From CAYWNA01 sp964459305 (lineage in GTDB: Bacteria > Planctomycetota > Planctomycetia > Pirellulales > Pirellulaceae): a DNA stretch of 36,730 nt. The position numbers and the translations under genes are program-made. Below the pieces are notes generated by a model. The model had not been told where the DNA came from. It ran no database searches and saw nothing but the letters and a program-made list of their open reading frames with translations. Numbering within the stretch: position 1 is the stretch's first letter; each line of letters opens with the position of its first letter. Positions 1 to 8,986 of this stretch are shown one piece after another. The stretch lies in the NCBI GenBank assembly GCA_964459305.1, contig CAYWNA010000121.1, positions 1 to 36,730 of the forward strand, written 5' to 3'.

Positions 1-137
1 TGTAGATCTTCGGAGCCGTTTAGCCAAACACTCTCGACCGGTTCGTCTTGACCCAAACCCCAAAAAAGGACAAGTTATGGCGCTATGGAGTGCAGAATCA
101 CAGCCATTTCTTAACAATCCTGTGAGGAGATACAAGG

Positions 138-1274
138 ATGTGCGCCACCTCATTATACGTTTTTATCACCTTGCTTGGACAGCCCGGGCCGAGTGACGCG
201 AAATTTTCGCCCCCGATTTCCAAGTACACTCGTTCTCAGCTGTCGTTTGGAGAGACGGCATCTGACCCAATGACCGCCCCACCGGCTGACACGAAGGGCA
301 TGGCGTTCCCAGCGACAAATGGGGCAACAGCCAATTCCATCTACCTGCAGCAAACCGGCGGCGGCCATCAGGAGTCGACGGACGTTGTGCCCACCGGCGA
401 CCAGTCCCCGCTTGTTCCGGTCGACGCGAAGACTCTGGCTTCGGCAAACGCGTTGATCCGCCAATCGCTTGCGACGCCCGCAAAGAAGCCGTTGCCGGGG
501 AAGCCCGTATCGCTCCAAACGGCAATTGGGGTCATGTCTGGCAGCAGACAACAAGTGAATGTAGTCCGGGCGTACTGGAAGCTTTCGTCGGCCATGGCGG
601 ACTACCATTACAGCGTTGAAGAGGCCGAATTCCTCATGAATTTGGCAATCCCACAATCGACTCATTACGAGGCCTTGTTGACGTCCCTTCAGGCATGCGC
701 CAAATCGCGGCAGGCCGAATCTCGATTGGCCGCGGTCCAGGCGCAACAGGATCTGGCAGGCGCCATGCCTGCGCCGGCGGGTGAAGACTTGCCGCTTGCT
801 TCGGACGTTCCGTTCGTGGGAGTCTATCGCACGCACTTCGACGCGCTGAGTGCCCGCGGCGCCGCACCGGCCCACCTGCGCCGCATCGATCGTGCCTTGC
901 CGGTTGTTCGCCAACTGATAGACAGTCAGGCGGCAGCCGTTTTCGCGACGGCCGAGGCGGTGAAGGAACTCGAACAAGCGTACGAAGATGGACGGGTTAC
1001 CTTTAGTGCGTTACTCGATTCGCATGAACGGCTTCGCGGGCAACGCCGCGATTTCTTGTCAGCGGTTCGGAGTTACAACGAACGAATTGCGGAGTATGCT
1101 TTTTCGGTGTCCGTCCCAGGAATGACTCTTGACCGGATGGTTGGGATGCTGATCGAACAGCCCCGCACAGACCGATCGGTGCTGGCGTCTGGCAAGAGCG
1201 GCAGTAAGATAAAAAGGGTCGCCAATGAAGAACCGGTCGACTTGACACCACAGTCCCAGGTGCCGCTGCGCTAG
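138..1274 (+). CDS. Secreted helical protein, TolC/efflux-like hairpin character (hypothetical)
   Basis: The 378-residue protein starts at an ATG preceded by GAGGAG at 124-129 (8-base spacing), so this start is well supported. The first 20 residues are hydrophobic but not a textbook signal peptide. Residues 20-120 are low-complexity, rich in Pro, Thr, Ala and Gly. Residues 130-340 are mostly predicted helix, with segments such as NVVRAYWKLSSAMADYHYSV, RLAAVQAQQDLA and YNERIAEYAFSV, which resemble the alternating helices of outer-membrane efflux (TolC-like) proteins. No full TolC domain pair is evident, and no pump gene adjoins it. A planctomycete envelope protein is the best guess; the function is unknown. 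The reading frame is convincing, the family assignment weak. Confidence 0.65.
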   Translation: MCATSLYVFITLLGQPGPSDAKFSPPISKYTRSQLSFGETASDPMTAPPADTKGMAFPATNGATANSIYLQQTGGGHQESTDVVPTGDQSPLVPVDAKTLASANALIRQSLATPAKKPLPGKPVSLQTAIGVMSGSRQQVNVVRAYWKLSSAMADYHYSVEEAEFLMNLAIPQSTHYEALLTSLQACAKSRQAESRLAAVQAQQDLAGAMPAPAGEDLPLASDVPFVGVYRTHFDALSARGAAPAHLRRIDRALPVVRQLIDSQAAAVFATAEAVKELEQAYEDGRVTFSALLDSHERLRGQRRDFLSAVRSYNERIAEYAFSVSVPGMTLDRMVGMLIEQPRTDRSVLASGKSGSKIKRVANEEPVDLTPQSQVPLR

Positions 1275-1320
1275 TTCGTTTTCGCGACGTTACTTGATCG
1301 AGGCAGACACACAACTCAAC

Positions 1321-1325
1321 AGGAG
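1321..1325 (+). promoter_or_regulatory. Ribosome binding site deciding the start at 1334
   Basis: AGGAG lies 8 bases before the ATG at 1334. An in-frame GTG at 1325 would overlap this site, so the ATG is preferred. Confidence 0.6.
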
Positions 1326-1333
1326 TGCGCCCG

Positions 1334-1585
1334 ATGGCGAAATTCAAAATCGCTCATCTCAAGCTTCAACACAGTGAGAGTATCGTCGTGCAGGCGGCGG
1401 CCCAGATCTATTCCGCCTACATCGCCGCCGGACGTGTGGCTGACGGGGAGGAAGCACGATGGATGGAGCGCTCCATTCGCGATGCCATCCGCATCGCCAA
1501 GGCGACAGACGACGCGATCGTCAGCGACGAGGAAATCAATACCATCGAAGGCCAACAGGCGTTAGACGGCTTAGGCTCTGTTTGA
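1334..1585 (+). CDS. Small conserved hypothetical protein
   Basis: The 83-residue soluble protein starts at ATG 1334, behind AGGAG at 1321-1325. It is helical and charged, with no signal peptide, membrane segment or cofactor motif; the core reads QAAAQIYSAYIAAGRV followed by an acidic region around VSDEEI. It looks like a small planctomycete protein without known function. Its last residues (LGSV and the stop) lie inside the left arm of the palindromic element at 1572-1676, so the natural C-terminus may have been altered by that element. It is convergent with gnd; the two stop codons are about 90 bases apart. Confidence 0.6.
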   Translation: MAKFKIAHLKLQHSESIVVQAAAQIYSAYIAAGRVADGEEARWMERSIRDAIRIAKATDDAIVSDEEINTIEGQQALDGLGSV

Positions 1586-1676
1586 AGACCCGTAGCTGCA
1601 CTCGCCAGAGTGGCGGTAATCCCCGCGTTCTGGCGAACGCAGCTACGGCGGATTTTGGGTTCTAAGACAGAGCCTA
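1572..1676. repeat. Nested palindromic element between convergent genes
   Basis: The outer arms 1572-1591 and 1657-1676 are inverted copies with a few mismatches, beginning TAGGCTCTGT on each strand. The inner arms 1590-1609 and 1629-1648 pair over 20 positions with two mismatches (CCGTAGCTGC against GCAGCTACGG at the base). The apical loop 1610-1628 contains GCGGTAATCCCCGC, itself a small inverted repeat that resembles the GGGTAATC motif found upstream of four genes further along. The left arm contains the stop codon of the small gene at 1334, and the right arm ends on the TAG of gnd. It could be a non-autonomous mobile element (MITE- or REP-like) and/or a two-way transcription terminator. 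Confidence 0.7.
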
Positions 1677-3119
1677 GTCCGAAGGCTGGCGTCGCATCTT
1701 GAGCCATTCGGTGTGGAAAACGCCTTCTTTGTCCAGACGCCGGTACGTGTGAGCGCCGAAGTAATCGCGTTGGGCTTGGAGTAGATTCGCTGGCAACCGT
1801 TCGCTGCGGTAGCCATCATAGTAGGCCAGCGCCGTGCTGAACGCCGGAACCGGTATTCCCATCCGCGTCGCCGTAATCACGACATTGCGCCACGCGTCCT
1901 GGGCGGTGTCCACGGCTTCCGTGAAGTACGGATGCAGCAGCAAGTTCTCCAAGTTGGGATCCGCATCGAACGCCTCCTTGATGCGATCCAGAAACTGGGC
2001 CCGGATGATACATCCGCCACGCCACAACATGGCGCATCCGCCGTAGTCCAAAGGCCAATCATGTTCCTGGGCCGCCGCTTGCAATTGGACGAAGCCCTGG
2101 GCGTAGCTGCTGATCTTCGAGGCATAGAGGGCTTGGCGAACCTGCTCGATGAACTCGTCACGGTTTTCGATCTGTACGTCCTCCGTGCGGGCCTTCAGAA
2201 CACGGCTGGCTCGACCGCGGGCTTCCTTCAACGCCGAGAGGCTTCGAGCGTAGACGGCGGTGGTCACCAGCGTGCTGGGTACGCCCAGATCCAGTGCCAG
2301 TTGGCTCATCCATTTGCCCGTCCCCTTGGCACCGGCGGTATCCAGGATCTTGTCCACAAGGTGATCGCCCGTGTCTTCGTCTTTGACGCTGAAGATATCG
2401 CGAGTGATCTCGATCAGATAACTCTGCAGGTCACCTCGATTCCATTCGGCGAACACTTCATACAACTCGTCATTCGTCAAACCCAACACCCCTTTCAGCA
2501 TCGCATAGGCTTCGCAGATCAGCTGCATATCACCGTACTCGATGCCATTGTGCACCATTTTCACATAGTGGCCGGCACCGCGGGGCCCCACCCAATCGCA
2601 GCACGAAATGTCGTCGTTCGGGCCGACTTTCGCAGCGATTGCCTGGAAGATTGGTTTGACCAGCGGCCAAGCGTCCGGCGAACCGCCCGGCATCATGCTG
2701 GGGCCCTTCAGCGCCCCTTCCTCACCGCCGGAGACGCCGGTGCCGATGTAGAGCAGGCCCTTGTCTTCCACATATTTCGTTCGCCGTTCGGTATCGGAAA
2801 AATGCGTGTTGCCGCCATCGATGATCACATCGCCCGGTGACAACAGCGGGATCACTTGGTCGATGAAGTCGTCCACGGCGGGTCCCGCCTTGACCAACAT
2901 CATTACCTTGCGCGGCGGCGCCAGGCTCTTGGCCAATTCTTCCATGCTGTGGCAGCCGACGAAACGCTTTCCTGCGGCACGCCCCTCGATGAACTTATCC
3001 ACTTTCTCGACCGTGCGGTTGAACACCGCCACACTGTAGCCGCGGCTTTCCACATTCAGGGCCAGGTTCTCGCCCATTACGGCCAAGCCGATAAGGCCAA
3101 AATCACAGAGTTCGCTCAT
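1674..3119 (-). CDS. gnd: 6-phosphogluconate dehydrogenase, decarboxylating
   Basis: This enzyme oxidises 6-phosphogluconate to ribulose 5-phosphate with loss of CO2 and reduction of NADP+, in the oxidative pentose phosphate pathway of the cytoplasm. The 481 residues match the usual length (about 470-480). The N-terminal Rossmann fold carries GLAVMGENLALN near residues 11-22. The catalytic segment GHYVKMVHNGIEYGDMQ holds the expected Lys187 and Asn191, and VSGGEEGALKGPSMMPGG (about 129-146) is the conserved substrate-binding stretch. The C-terminal all-helical domain and tail are complete. The stop codon is the last triplet of the palindromic element at 1572-1676. It is divergently arranged with the sugar kinase at 3344, a plausible metabolic neighbour. 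Confidence 0.96.
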   Translation of the reverse strand: MSELCDFGLIGLAVMGENLALNVESRGYSVAVFNRTVEKVDKFIEGRAAGKRFVGCHSMEELAKSLAPPRKVMMLVKAGPAVDDFIDQVIPLLSPGDVIIDGGNTHFSDTERRTKYVEDKGLLYIGTGVSGGEEGALKGPSMMPGGSPDAWPLVKPIFQAIAAKVGPNDDISCCDWVGPRGAGHYVKMVHNGIEYGDMQLICEAYAMLKGVLGLTNDELYEVFAEWNRGDLQSYLIEITRDIFSVKDEDTGDHLVDKILDTAGAKGTGKWMSQLALDLGVPSTLVTTAVYARSLSALKEARGRASRVLKARTEDVQIENRDEFIEQVRQALYASKISSYAQGFVQLQAAAQEHDWPLDYGGCAMLWRGGCIIRAQFLDRIKEAFDADPNLENLLLHPYFTEAVDTAQDAWRNVVITATRMGIPVPAFSTALAYYDGYRSERLPANLLQAQRDYFGAHTYRRLDKEGVFHTEWLKMRRQPSD

Positions 3120-3343
3120 GGTTTGCTTCCTAGTTGATGAGGCTGTCCACCCAAGGGCTGCTCATTGTACATGATGAGCCCAGTGGGCTTCAATGCGGTG
3201 CCGATTATTGCCGGTCGGGCTGCCGTCCGTTAAGATAGGATGTCCCGCGGTCGCCCGAAGCCGGAAGGAAACCGAGGCGGCCGACGATGCCATGTGAATT
3301 GACCTGGGCGTTTTTTCGCCTTTCCTGGAGAGGAGTTCTTGAG

Positions 3344-4438
3344 ATGAGCGACACCGATGGCACGATTGTGCTGCGAGAGAATTACGACCATGCCCTTGCC
3401 ATCATCACGAGCATGGGAACACGGTTGACCGCTGTCGGGCGGCAGCCATCGCATTGCTCGACAACGTTCGAGTTGCAGGCGACCAGCGCGGAAAGCAACG
3501 TGGGCAGCGTCTCCTCGTTCCTGGGCCTGCCGGTCAATGTTATGACCGCCATCGTCACCACGTCTCCGTTTGGGGAGTTCATCAAGCACGACCTCCTGCG
3601 CCGGGGAATGACCATCGACGCCAAGGAGGTCGAGGCAGACGGTCCCTGGGGAGCTCGCCACCAGATTAATATCGCCGACAGCGGCTGCGGGTCGCGCCGG
3701 CCTACGGTTGGCAACGACCGCGCCGGCGAGGCGGGCCGCAAGTTGGGGCCGGAGGATTTCGACCTGGACGCCAAGTTCGGGCAGGAAGGTGTGGCCGTCC
3801 TGCATCTATCCGGCCTGGTTGCGGCCCTATCCCCCAGCACGGGAAGGCTCTGTCTTGAGGCGGCGAAAAAAGCAAAGGAACACGGCACAATCGTGTCCTT
3901 CGACCTGAACCACCGGGCTTCGTTCTGGGTAGACCGGGAAGAGGAACTTGGCACGCTGTTTCGTGAGATCGCCTCGCTTGCGGACATTCTGGTCGGCAAC
4001 GAGGAGGACTTTCAACTTTGTCTCGGAATCGAAGGCCCGCCTGCTGGCGGGGAAGGTTTAGACGCGAAGATCGACAACTTCAAGGGCATGATCGAACGGG
4101 TGCGCCAGGAATACAGAGACGCCAGGCTTTTCGCCACGACCCTTCGAGAAGTCGTCAATGCAAATCTGCATCGTTGGGGCGCGATCGTCTGGTACAACGA
4201 CGACTGGCAAGTCGTGAACCCGCGGGACGTCGCCGTGCTGGACCGGATCGGCGGCGGTGACGCCTTCGTCGGGGGTGTTATCTACACCATTCTGTCCGGC
4301 AAAGACCCCAGCAAATGGATTCAATTCGGTTGGGCCTGCGGAGCCCTGGCCGTGACCCACCTGACCGACTACATCCAGCCTCGCGATGAAGAAGACGTGT
4401 GGGCGGTTTGGGAAGGCAATGCACGGGTGAAGCGGTAA
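3344..4438 (+). CDS. kdgK: PfkB-family sugar kinase, probably 2-keto-3-deoxygluconate kinase
   Basis: This ribokinase/PfkB-fold protein transfers phosphate from ATP to a sugar acid or sugar. The most likely substrate is 2-keto-3-deoxygluconate, although fructose or ribose kinase activity cannot be excluded from sequence. The ATG at 3344 follows GAGAGGAG at 3328-3335, giving 364 residues; the frame is open upstream to 3287 without a better start. Family features include the N-terminal stretch SAESNVGSVSSFLGL, VSFDLNHRASFW, ILVGNEEDF, and near the C-terminus DRIGGGDAFVGG, with the catalytic base at about Asp306. An insertion of about 35 residues around 130-165 is rich in charged residues. It stands opposite gnd across about 220 bases, suggesting sugar-acid metabolism. 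Confidence 0.82.
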   Translation: MSDTDGTIVLRENYDHALAIITSMGTRLTAVGRQPSHCSTTFELQATSAESNVGSVSSFLGLPVNVMTAIVTTSPFGEFIKHDLLRRGMTIDAKEVEADGPWGARHQINIADSGCGSRRPTVGNDRAGEAGRKLGPEDFDLDAKFGQEGVAVLHLSGLVAALSPSTGRLCLEAAKKAKEHGTIVSFDLNHRASFWVDREEELGTLFREIASLADILVGNEEDFQLCLGIEGPPAGGEGLDAKIDNFKGMIERVRQEYRDARLFATTLREVVNANLHRWGAIVWYNDDWQVVNPRDVAVLDRIGGGDAFVGGVIYTILSGKDPSKWIQFGWACGALAVTHLTDYIQPRDEEDVWAVWEGNARVKR

Positions 4439-4481
4439 GAATCGCCGAGGGGCGCGGCTACGGGGTAGGCGCACGAAAAAA

Positions 4482-4892
4482 GGCCTCGAAGTGGACGTGT
4501 AAGCCGGGTCCTGTATCCTCGCCGCGCGAGGCGATGGTCATTTATCTAGGACGCCGATTGCTCGACGCCTCCAGCGACCCACCCGGGAGTCGATGGCGAG
4601 CCGGACCGACTCGCGGCGACGTCGCCTGCTCCCTGTTTGGTCTTGCTCCGGGTGGGGTTTACCAAGCCAGCCGAGTCACCCCGGCTGCTGGTGCGCTCTT
4701 ACCGCACCTTTTCACCCTTACCTGTGGTCGCCGCAGCGACCCATCGGCGGTTTGTTTTCTGCGGCACTTTCCCTGACCTCACGGCCGGTCGGCGTTACCG
4801 ACCACCCCGTCCTGCGGAGCCCGGACTTTCCTCCCGCTCCGGCCCGCCCCTGGGCGGCCGAAGCCGGCGACCATCCGATCCACTTCGAGACC
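4482..4892 (-). ncRNA. rnpB: RNase P RNA (bacterial type A)
   Basis: This is the catalytic RNA of ribonuclease P, which matures tRNA 5' ends. It was recognised on the minus strand by the 3' segment ACAGGACCCGGCTTACACGT (complement of about 4496-4515) and by internal conserved blocks, including the complement of 4691-4730 around GTGCGGTAAGAGCGCACC. The terminal P1 helix is visible: 4482-4495 pairs with 4879-4892 in all but one of 14 positions. Immediately after P1 the minus strand has a run of six T (4476-4481), so P1 plus the U-run may act as terminator. Length is about 410 nt. It lies between the sugar kinase and the efflux adaptor; reading frames called across it are spurious. Confidence 0.9.
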
Positions 4893-5052
4893 TGTGATCA
4901 ATCCTACCCGAACGCCGCCCAGCCGCAAGCTTTGTCGGTGCCATCCCGTTTTCTTACCTCCCGCCGCGCTGTGCTGACAAGCCCTTTCGGATAACATGGA
5001 TTCGAGTCGTATCTATTTATTGCTTCCCAGAGAGCGAAAATTCGAGGTCGCC

Positions 5053-6408
5053 ATGAGTCGCTGGCTCCTTGTGATCCTGATCGTCACTGTTGCTGCCTTT
5101 GGCAGTGCTGGCTACTGGTACGTGTCTACGGGAATCCCCGTCCAGACCGCCTCGGTGCTGCGCAGCGAAATCCGCGAATACGTTGACGAACGGGGTAAAA
5201 CCCGGCTTGCACACACATATGACATCACCATGCCGTTTGCCGGTCGCCTCGAAAGAATCGGCCTGTCCGAAGGAGATCGCGTCGAACAGGGCGAGGTCGT
5301 TGCCCAGGTGGTCGGCACCGATCTGGCCAACGAAGTCGCCGAAGCTCAGGCCGTGGTCGACCGCCTACAGGCGGCCATGGAAGAAAACAGCGACCATTCC
5401 GTGGAAGAACGGACAATTGAGCAAGCGCTGGAGTTCACCAAGTCCATGATTCATACCGTCGCGGCGGCCCAGGCCAGAAAGACAGCCGGCGCCAAACGAC
5501 TGGAGTATGCTACCTCTTTCCTCGACAGAACTCGTGAGCTATACGAAAGAAAGGCCAAGAGCGTGGAGGAGTTCGAGTTGGCGGAACTCCGTCTCGTCGA
5601 GAGCGAGGTTGGGCATGAACAGGACGACTTGGTTTGGAAATCAATGCAATCCATCCTGGCAGCCACCCGACTGCTGCCTGAGATCATCGCCGATTATGTG
5701 ACCCGCAAAAGCCTCACGGGCGCTGTGCTGGAGAAACAGAAGGCGGAGGCGCAGGCCCATCTGCAGCAGATACTCCAACGCCGCGAGCGCGGCACGATGC
5801 AGAGCCCTGTCGACGGCGTGATCCTGGAAAGGGCGATGGACGACGAGCAATTCGTCCCGGCTGGTGCCGTTCTGCTAAGAATCGGAAGTCTGTCCGATTT
5901 GGAGGTGCAGGCAGACATCCTCAGTCAGGACGCGACTCGCATCCAGAATGGCGATGTGGCCAGCGTCTACGGGTTGGCAACGGGATCCGGAACTGGTCGG
6001 ACGGTCGAGGGAATTGTGGACCGCGTATATCCCCAGGCCTTCACGAAGATCAGTTCGCTGGGAGTGGAGCAGCAGCGCGTCAAGGTGATTGCACGGTTCT
6101 CCGGCGAAACGATCGGCGAGTTGCAGCAGTTGGGCGTTGGGGCAGACTATCGAGTCCGCGTGCGCATTTTCACCGACAAGCGATCCAACGCACTGGTCGT
6201 GCCACGTTCGGCCTTGTTTCGCGCTTCCGATGGCGGCTGGCGAGTTTTTGCAGTCCGGAATGGCTGTGCTCGGTTGCAGGACGTGACGGTGGGTTTGGTG
6301 AACAACGAGCACGTGGAAGTCGTCAGCGGCCTGGAAGAAAACGAGAACGTCATTCTTGCGCCGGAAAACGACATCGAGGACGGCACGCGAGTGAAGGCAA
6401 CGACATGA
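5053..6408 (+). CDS. HlyD/RND-type periplasmic adaptor (membrane fusion protein)
   Basis: This is a membrane fusion protein of the kind that links an inner-membrane pump (ABC or RND) to an outer-membrane channel. The start at ATG 5053 gives 451 residues and places a single N-terminal membrane anchor at once (residues 4-24, LLVILIVTVAAFGSAGYWYV). A longer frame from 4996 would bury that anchor. The lipoyl-like half-motif around GRLERIGLSEGDRVEQGEVV is followed by a long coiled coil (about residues 95-235), the second lipoyl half GTMQSPVDGVILERAMDDEQ, and a beta-barrel and membrane-proximal domain ending VVSGLEENENVILAP. No pump permease or ATPase adjoins it. The end overlaps der by four bases (ATGA), implying translational coupling. 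The partner pump is unknown. Confidence 0.85.
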   Translation: MSRWLLVILIVTVAAFGSAGYWYVSTGIPVQTASVLRSEIREYVDERGKTRLAHTYDITMPFAGRLERIGLSEGDRVEQGEVVAQVVGTDLANEVAEAQAVVDRLQAAMEENSDHSVEERTIEQALEFTKSMIHTVAAAQARKTAGAKRLEYATSFLDRTRELYERKAKSVEEFELAELRLVESEVGHEQDDLVWKSMQSILAATRLLPEIIADYVTRKSLTGAVLEKQKAEAQAHLQQILQRRERGTMQSPVDGVILERAMDDEQFVPAGAVLLRIGSLSDLEVQADILSQDATRIQNGDVASVYGLATGSGTGRTVEGIVDRVYPQAFTKISSLGVEQQRVKVIARFSGETIGELQQLGVGADYRVRVRIFTDKRSNALVVPRSALFRASDGGWRVFAVRNGCARLQDVTVGLVNNEHVEVVSGLEENENVILAPENDIEDGTRVKATT

Positions 6409-7745
6409 GAATTCCGCAAGTAGTCATCATTGGCAGGCCGAACGTCGGCAAGTCCAGCGTCTTCAACTGGCTGGCCGGTCTCCGATTGGCCATCGTGGAT
6501 GACGTGGCCGGCGTCACGCGCGACCGGATGACGTATACCGTGGAACACGACGACCGATCGTTCGAGTTGGTCGATACGGGCGGGATCGGCGTCAACGACG
6601 TGGATGACTTGTCGGACGAGATCGAACATCAGATCGCCGTTGCCATGAGCCAGGCCGATGTCATCCTGTTCGTCGTCGACGTGCGGTCGGGATTGGCGCC
6701 ATTGGACGAAGAGGTGGCCCGCCGGCTGCGGGGGGTCGAAAAACCGGTCGTTTTCGCGGCCAATAAGGCCGACAGTGACACACTCGATCCACAGGCGGAC
6801 GAATTCTACCGACTTGGCGTTTCCGACATCCTCCACATCAGCGCACAACAGAACCGCAATAAGCGCGATCTATTGGATGCGATTGTCGAGCAACTACCGG
6901 CAGGCGATCAGCAGACGCCGGATGAGCCGGAGATGAAGGTTGCCATTGTCGGCAAACGCAACGTCGGCAAGAGCACGTTCATCAACACGCTGCTCGAGAC
7001 CGACCGGATGATCGTGAGCGAGGTGCCCGGCACGACGCGCGACAGCGTGGATGTGAGGTTCCAGCTGGACGGCAAGCCGTTCGTCGCCATCGACACGCCG
7101 GGCGTGCGCAAGAGGAAGAGCATTCGAAAGGACATCGAATTTTACGGGTTGCACCGTGCCCAACGCAGCATTCGCCGCGCCGACGTCGTACTCATGTTCT
7201 TTGATGCCGGCCAGCGAATCAGTCAGGTAGACAAACAACTCTGCAAATATATCGACGACAACTTCAGACCGTGCATTTTCGTGGTGAACAAGTGGGACTT
7301 GATGGCTGGCGAAATGCCCACCGAGCGTTGGGCAGACTATCTGCGAGAGACGTTTTCGACCATGAGTCACGTGCCGATCGCGTTCATCACCGGAGAGACC
7401 GGCAAGAACGTCAAGAAGTTGCTAAACCATGCGCAGATGCTATTCAAGCAGTCTCGCGAGCGCATCAGCACGGGCGAGCTGAACCGGCTCATCCGCCGGG
7501 CGCTGAAAAATCATCCCCCTCCGCTTTTCCGCCATCGCCAGCCCAAGATTTTCTATGTGACCCAGATCGCGGCACAGCCGCCGACGATAGTCCTTAAGTG
7601 CAGCAACCCCAAAGCATTCTCGCCATCCTATCGCCGCTATCTGTTGGGGGTACTGCGCGATCAGTTGGAGTTCGGCGAAGTGCCCATTAGATTGTTTTTC
7701 GAGCGGCGATCGCGAGCCGACGAGGACGATGAAGCAAATTCGTGA
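6405..7745 (+). CDS. der: Ribosome biogenesis GTPase Der (EngA)
   Basis: This is an essential double GTPase acting in 50S ribosomal subunit assembly. Two consecutive G domains are complete. The first has GRPNVGKSS at residues 10-18, the switch DTGG and NKAD. The second has GKRNVGKST near 183-191, DTPG and NKWD. A C-terminal KH-like domain follows, with KIFYVTQIAAQPPTIVLKCSNP and FGEVPIRLFFERRS. At 446 residues it has the usual length. The start overlaps the last codon of the adaptor gene (ATGA at 6405-6408), an unusual partner for der. A GTG-started membrane protein follows after 12 bases. Confidence 0.97.
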   Translation: MRIPQVVIIGRPNVGKSSVFNWLAGLRLAIVDDVAGVTRDRMTYTVEHDDRSFELVDTGGIGVNDVDDLSDEIEHQIAVAMSQADVILFVVDVRSGLAPLDEEVARRLRGVEKPVVFAANKADSDTLDPQADEFYRLGVSDILHISAQQNRNKRDLLDAIVEQLPAGDQQTPDEPEMKVAIVGKRNVGKSTFINTLLETDRMIVSEVPGTTRDSVDVRFQLDGKPFVAIDTPGVRKRKSIRKDIEFYGLHRAQRSIRRADVVLMFFDAGQRISQVDKQLCKYIDDNFRPCIFVVNKWDLMAGEMPTERWADYLRETFSTMSHVPIAFITGETGKNVKKLLNHAQMLFKQSRERISTGELNRLIRRALKNHPPPLFRHRQPKIFYVTQIAAQPPTIVLKCSNPKAFSPSYRRYLLGVLRDQLEFGEVPIRLFFERRSRADEDDEANS

Positions 7746-7757
7746 GAGGGTCGTTTT

Positions 7758-8693
7758 GTGTCCGAATCCGCGGGAGGACGAGAAGAGTTGAAGGCCCGAC
7801 TGTTCGGGCTCTTCATGATCGCCGCAGCCGTTTGTGTGATCGCACCGGGCTTGGTGGTTCGTTTTGGTGCCGACACACCTGCGATTCTCTTGGCAGGGGC
7901 CTTCGTGGGATTGAACGGGGCGCCCGTGATCTGGGCGGCGCTGGGTAACGAACGATTGGGATTGCGACTAACCGTCACTTTCGCCATCGTATCCGTGTTC
8001 TTGTTCAACCTCCTGCTGGGCTTTCGCATGTCCGATGGTGGGCAGCCTTCCATCAGCGATTTCCGGCGGGTCTTCGGCGTTCTGCCGCTGGTCTTTCTTG
8101 TCGCTCAATCGCCGTTGTGGATTATGCGAGCGGCCTTTGGATGGCGCATCATCCGGACGGAAATGGAACCCTTCGAGCTATCCGGGCGAAACCGGCAGTT
8201 CGGGATCCGTGAATTGCTGATTGTCACAGCCGTTGTCGCGATCGCCCTTGCGGTGGCACGATGGGCTCTGCCCGGTGATGGCGTTCGTACGCAGTGGACG
8301 GGGCTCATCTGGCCTTTAGTGGTGACGTTTTTCTGGAGCCTCTTCATCGCCCCGCCTTGTGTGTGGTTCATGTTCAGAACCACGGACCTCCTGGCTGTCG
8401 GTGTGATGGTCTCTCTGCATGCTTCGTTTGTGATCCTCAGCGCCAGCGGGATCGCGATGATGGCCTCCGGGGGTCCTTGGGGCGGCGAATTGTTGCTTCC
8501 CATCGGCTGTTTCCATGCTGGCGTGTTCGCGGTTCTTTGGGGTAGCTTGGCAGTGTTGCGCCGCCTGGGCTTCTCGCTACTGGTGGGAAATCGGCCGTTA
8601 GATATGTCAAAGTCGTCGCCAGTGGAGCATTCCGCTCAAACGGGAGACGAGGGCTACAACACCACTGCATCGCAGCAACACGCTTGCCACTGA
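7758..8693 (+). CDS. Polytopic membrane protein (planctomycete hypothetical)
   Basis: The 311-residue protein starts with GTG at 7758, behind GAGAGG at 7744-7749. About eight hydrophobic segments are visible (for example FMIAAAVCVIAPGLVV, VTFAIVSVFLFNLLLGF and LIWPLVVTFFWSLFIAPP). The stretch FGIRELLIVTAVVAIALAVA, at about residues 150-169, matches a segment recurrent in planctomycete membrane proteins of unknown function. The C-terminal 35 residues are polar and probably cytoplasmic. It follows der by 12 bases and is likely the last gene of the adaptor-der run. A short hairpin (8692-8708) directly after the stop may weakly terminate it. Confidence 0.72.
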   Translation: MSESAGGREELKARLFGLFMIAAAVCVIAPGLVVRFGADTPAILLAGAFVGLNGAPVIWAALGNERLGLRLTVTFAIVSVFLFNLLLGFRMSDGGQPSISDFRRVFGVLPLVFLVAQSPLWIMRAAFGWRIIRTEMEPFELSGRNRQFGIRELLIVTAVVAIALAVARWALPGDGVRTQWTGLIWPLVVTFFWSLFIAPPCVWFMFRTTDLLAVGVMVSLHASFVILSASGIAMMASGGPWGGELLLPIGCFHAGVFAVLWGSLAVLRRLGFSLLVGNRPLDMSKSSPVEHSAQTGDEGYNTTASQQHACH

Positions 8694-8986
8694 CGCACGA
8701 TATGCGTCTTATGGGGCAATTTGAAATGCACCATAAGGGCGTCGTGAACTGAGGAAGCAGTCTCAATACCGCACCTGCTGCTCACCAAAATGTCACCATA
8801 TTCCTTGTTTTGCCCAAACGTCTCAATTAGTATCCAATAATTAGGTAGGTCTACGTTTACGAATCGCAACATTGACTCGACGGGGCGTACGTCGGCCTTG
8901 CCGATACCGGTTTTGCGCCGGAGATGCAGCGGTCGACACACTGCACAGACACAGTTTCCAGGGGCTTTCCAGAACGAGGTAGTCAA
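8694..8986. other. Intergenic region before the DUF1598-type gene
   Basis: No convincing gene. It opens with a weak 6-bp hairpin (8692-8697 with 8703-8708). An AT-rich stretch at 8800-8870 is a possible promoter: TTGTTT at 8805-8810 and TAGTAT at 8828-8833, separated by 17 bases, but both are poor matches to the housekeeping consensus. Confidence 0.3.

Noticed and set aside
1932..2840. 302-codon open frame on the plus strand opposite gnd
   Set aside because: It is an antisense shadow of a clear gnd gene, without ribosome binding site or protein-like composition.
4399..4994. Several open frames across 4399-4994
   Set aside because: They lie across the RNase P RNA gene, whose structure explains this sequence.
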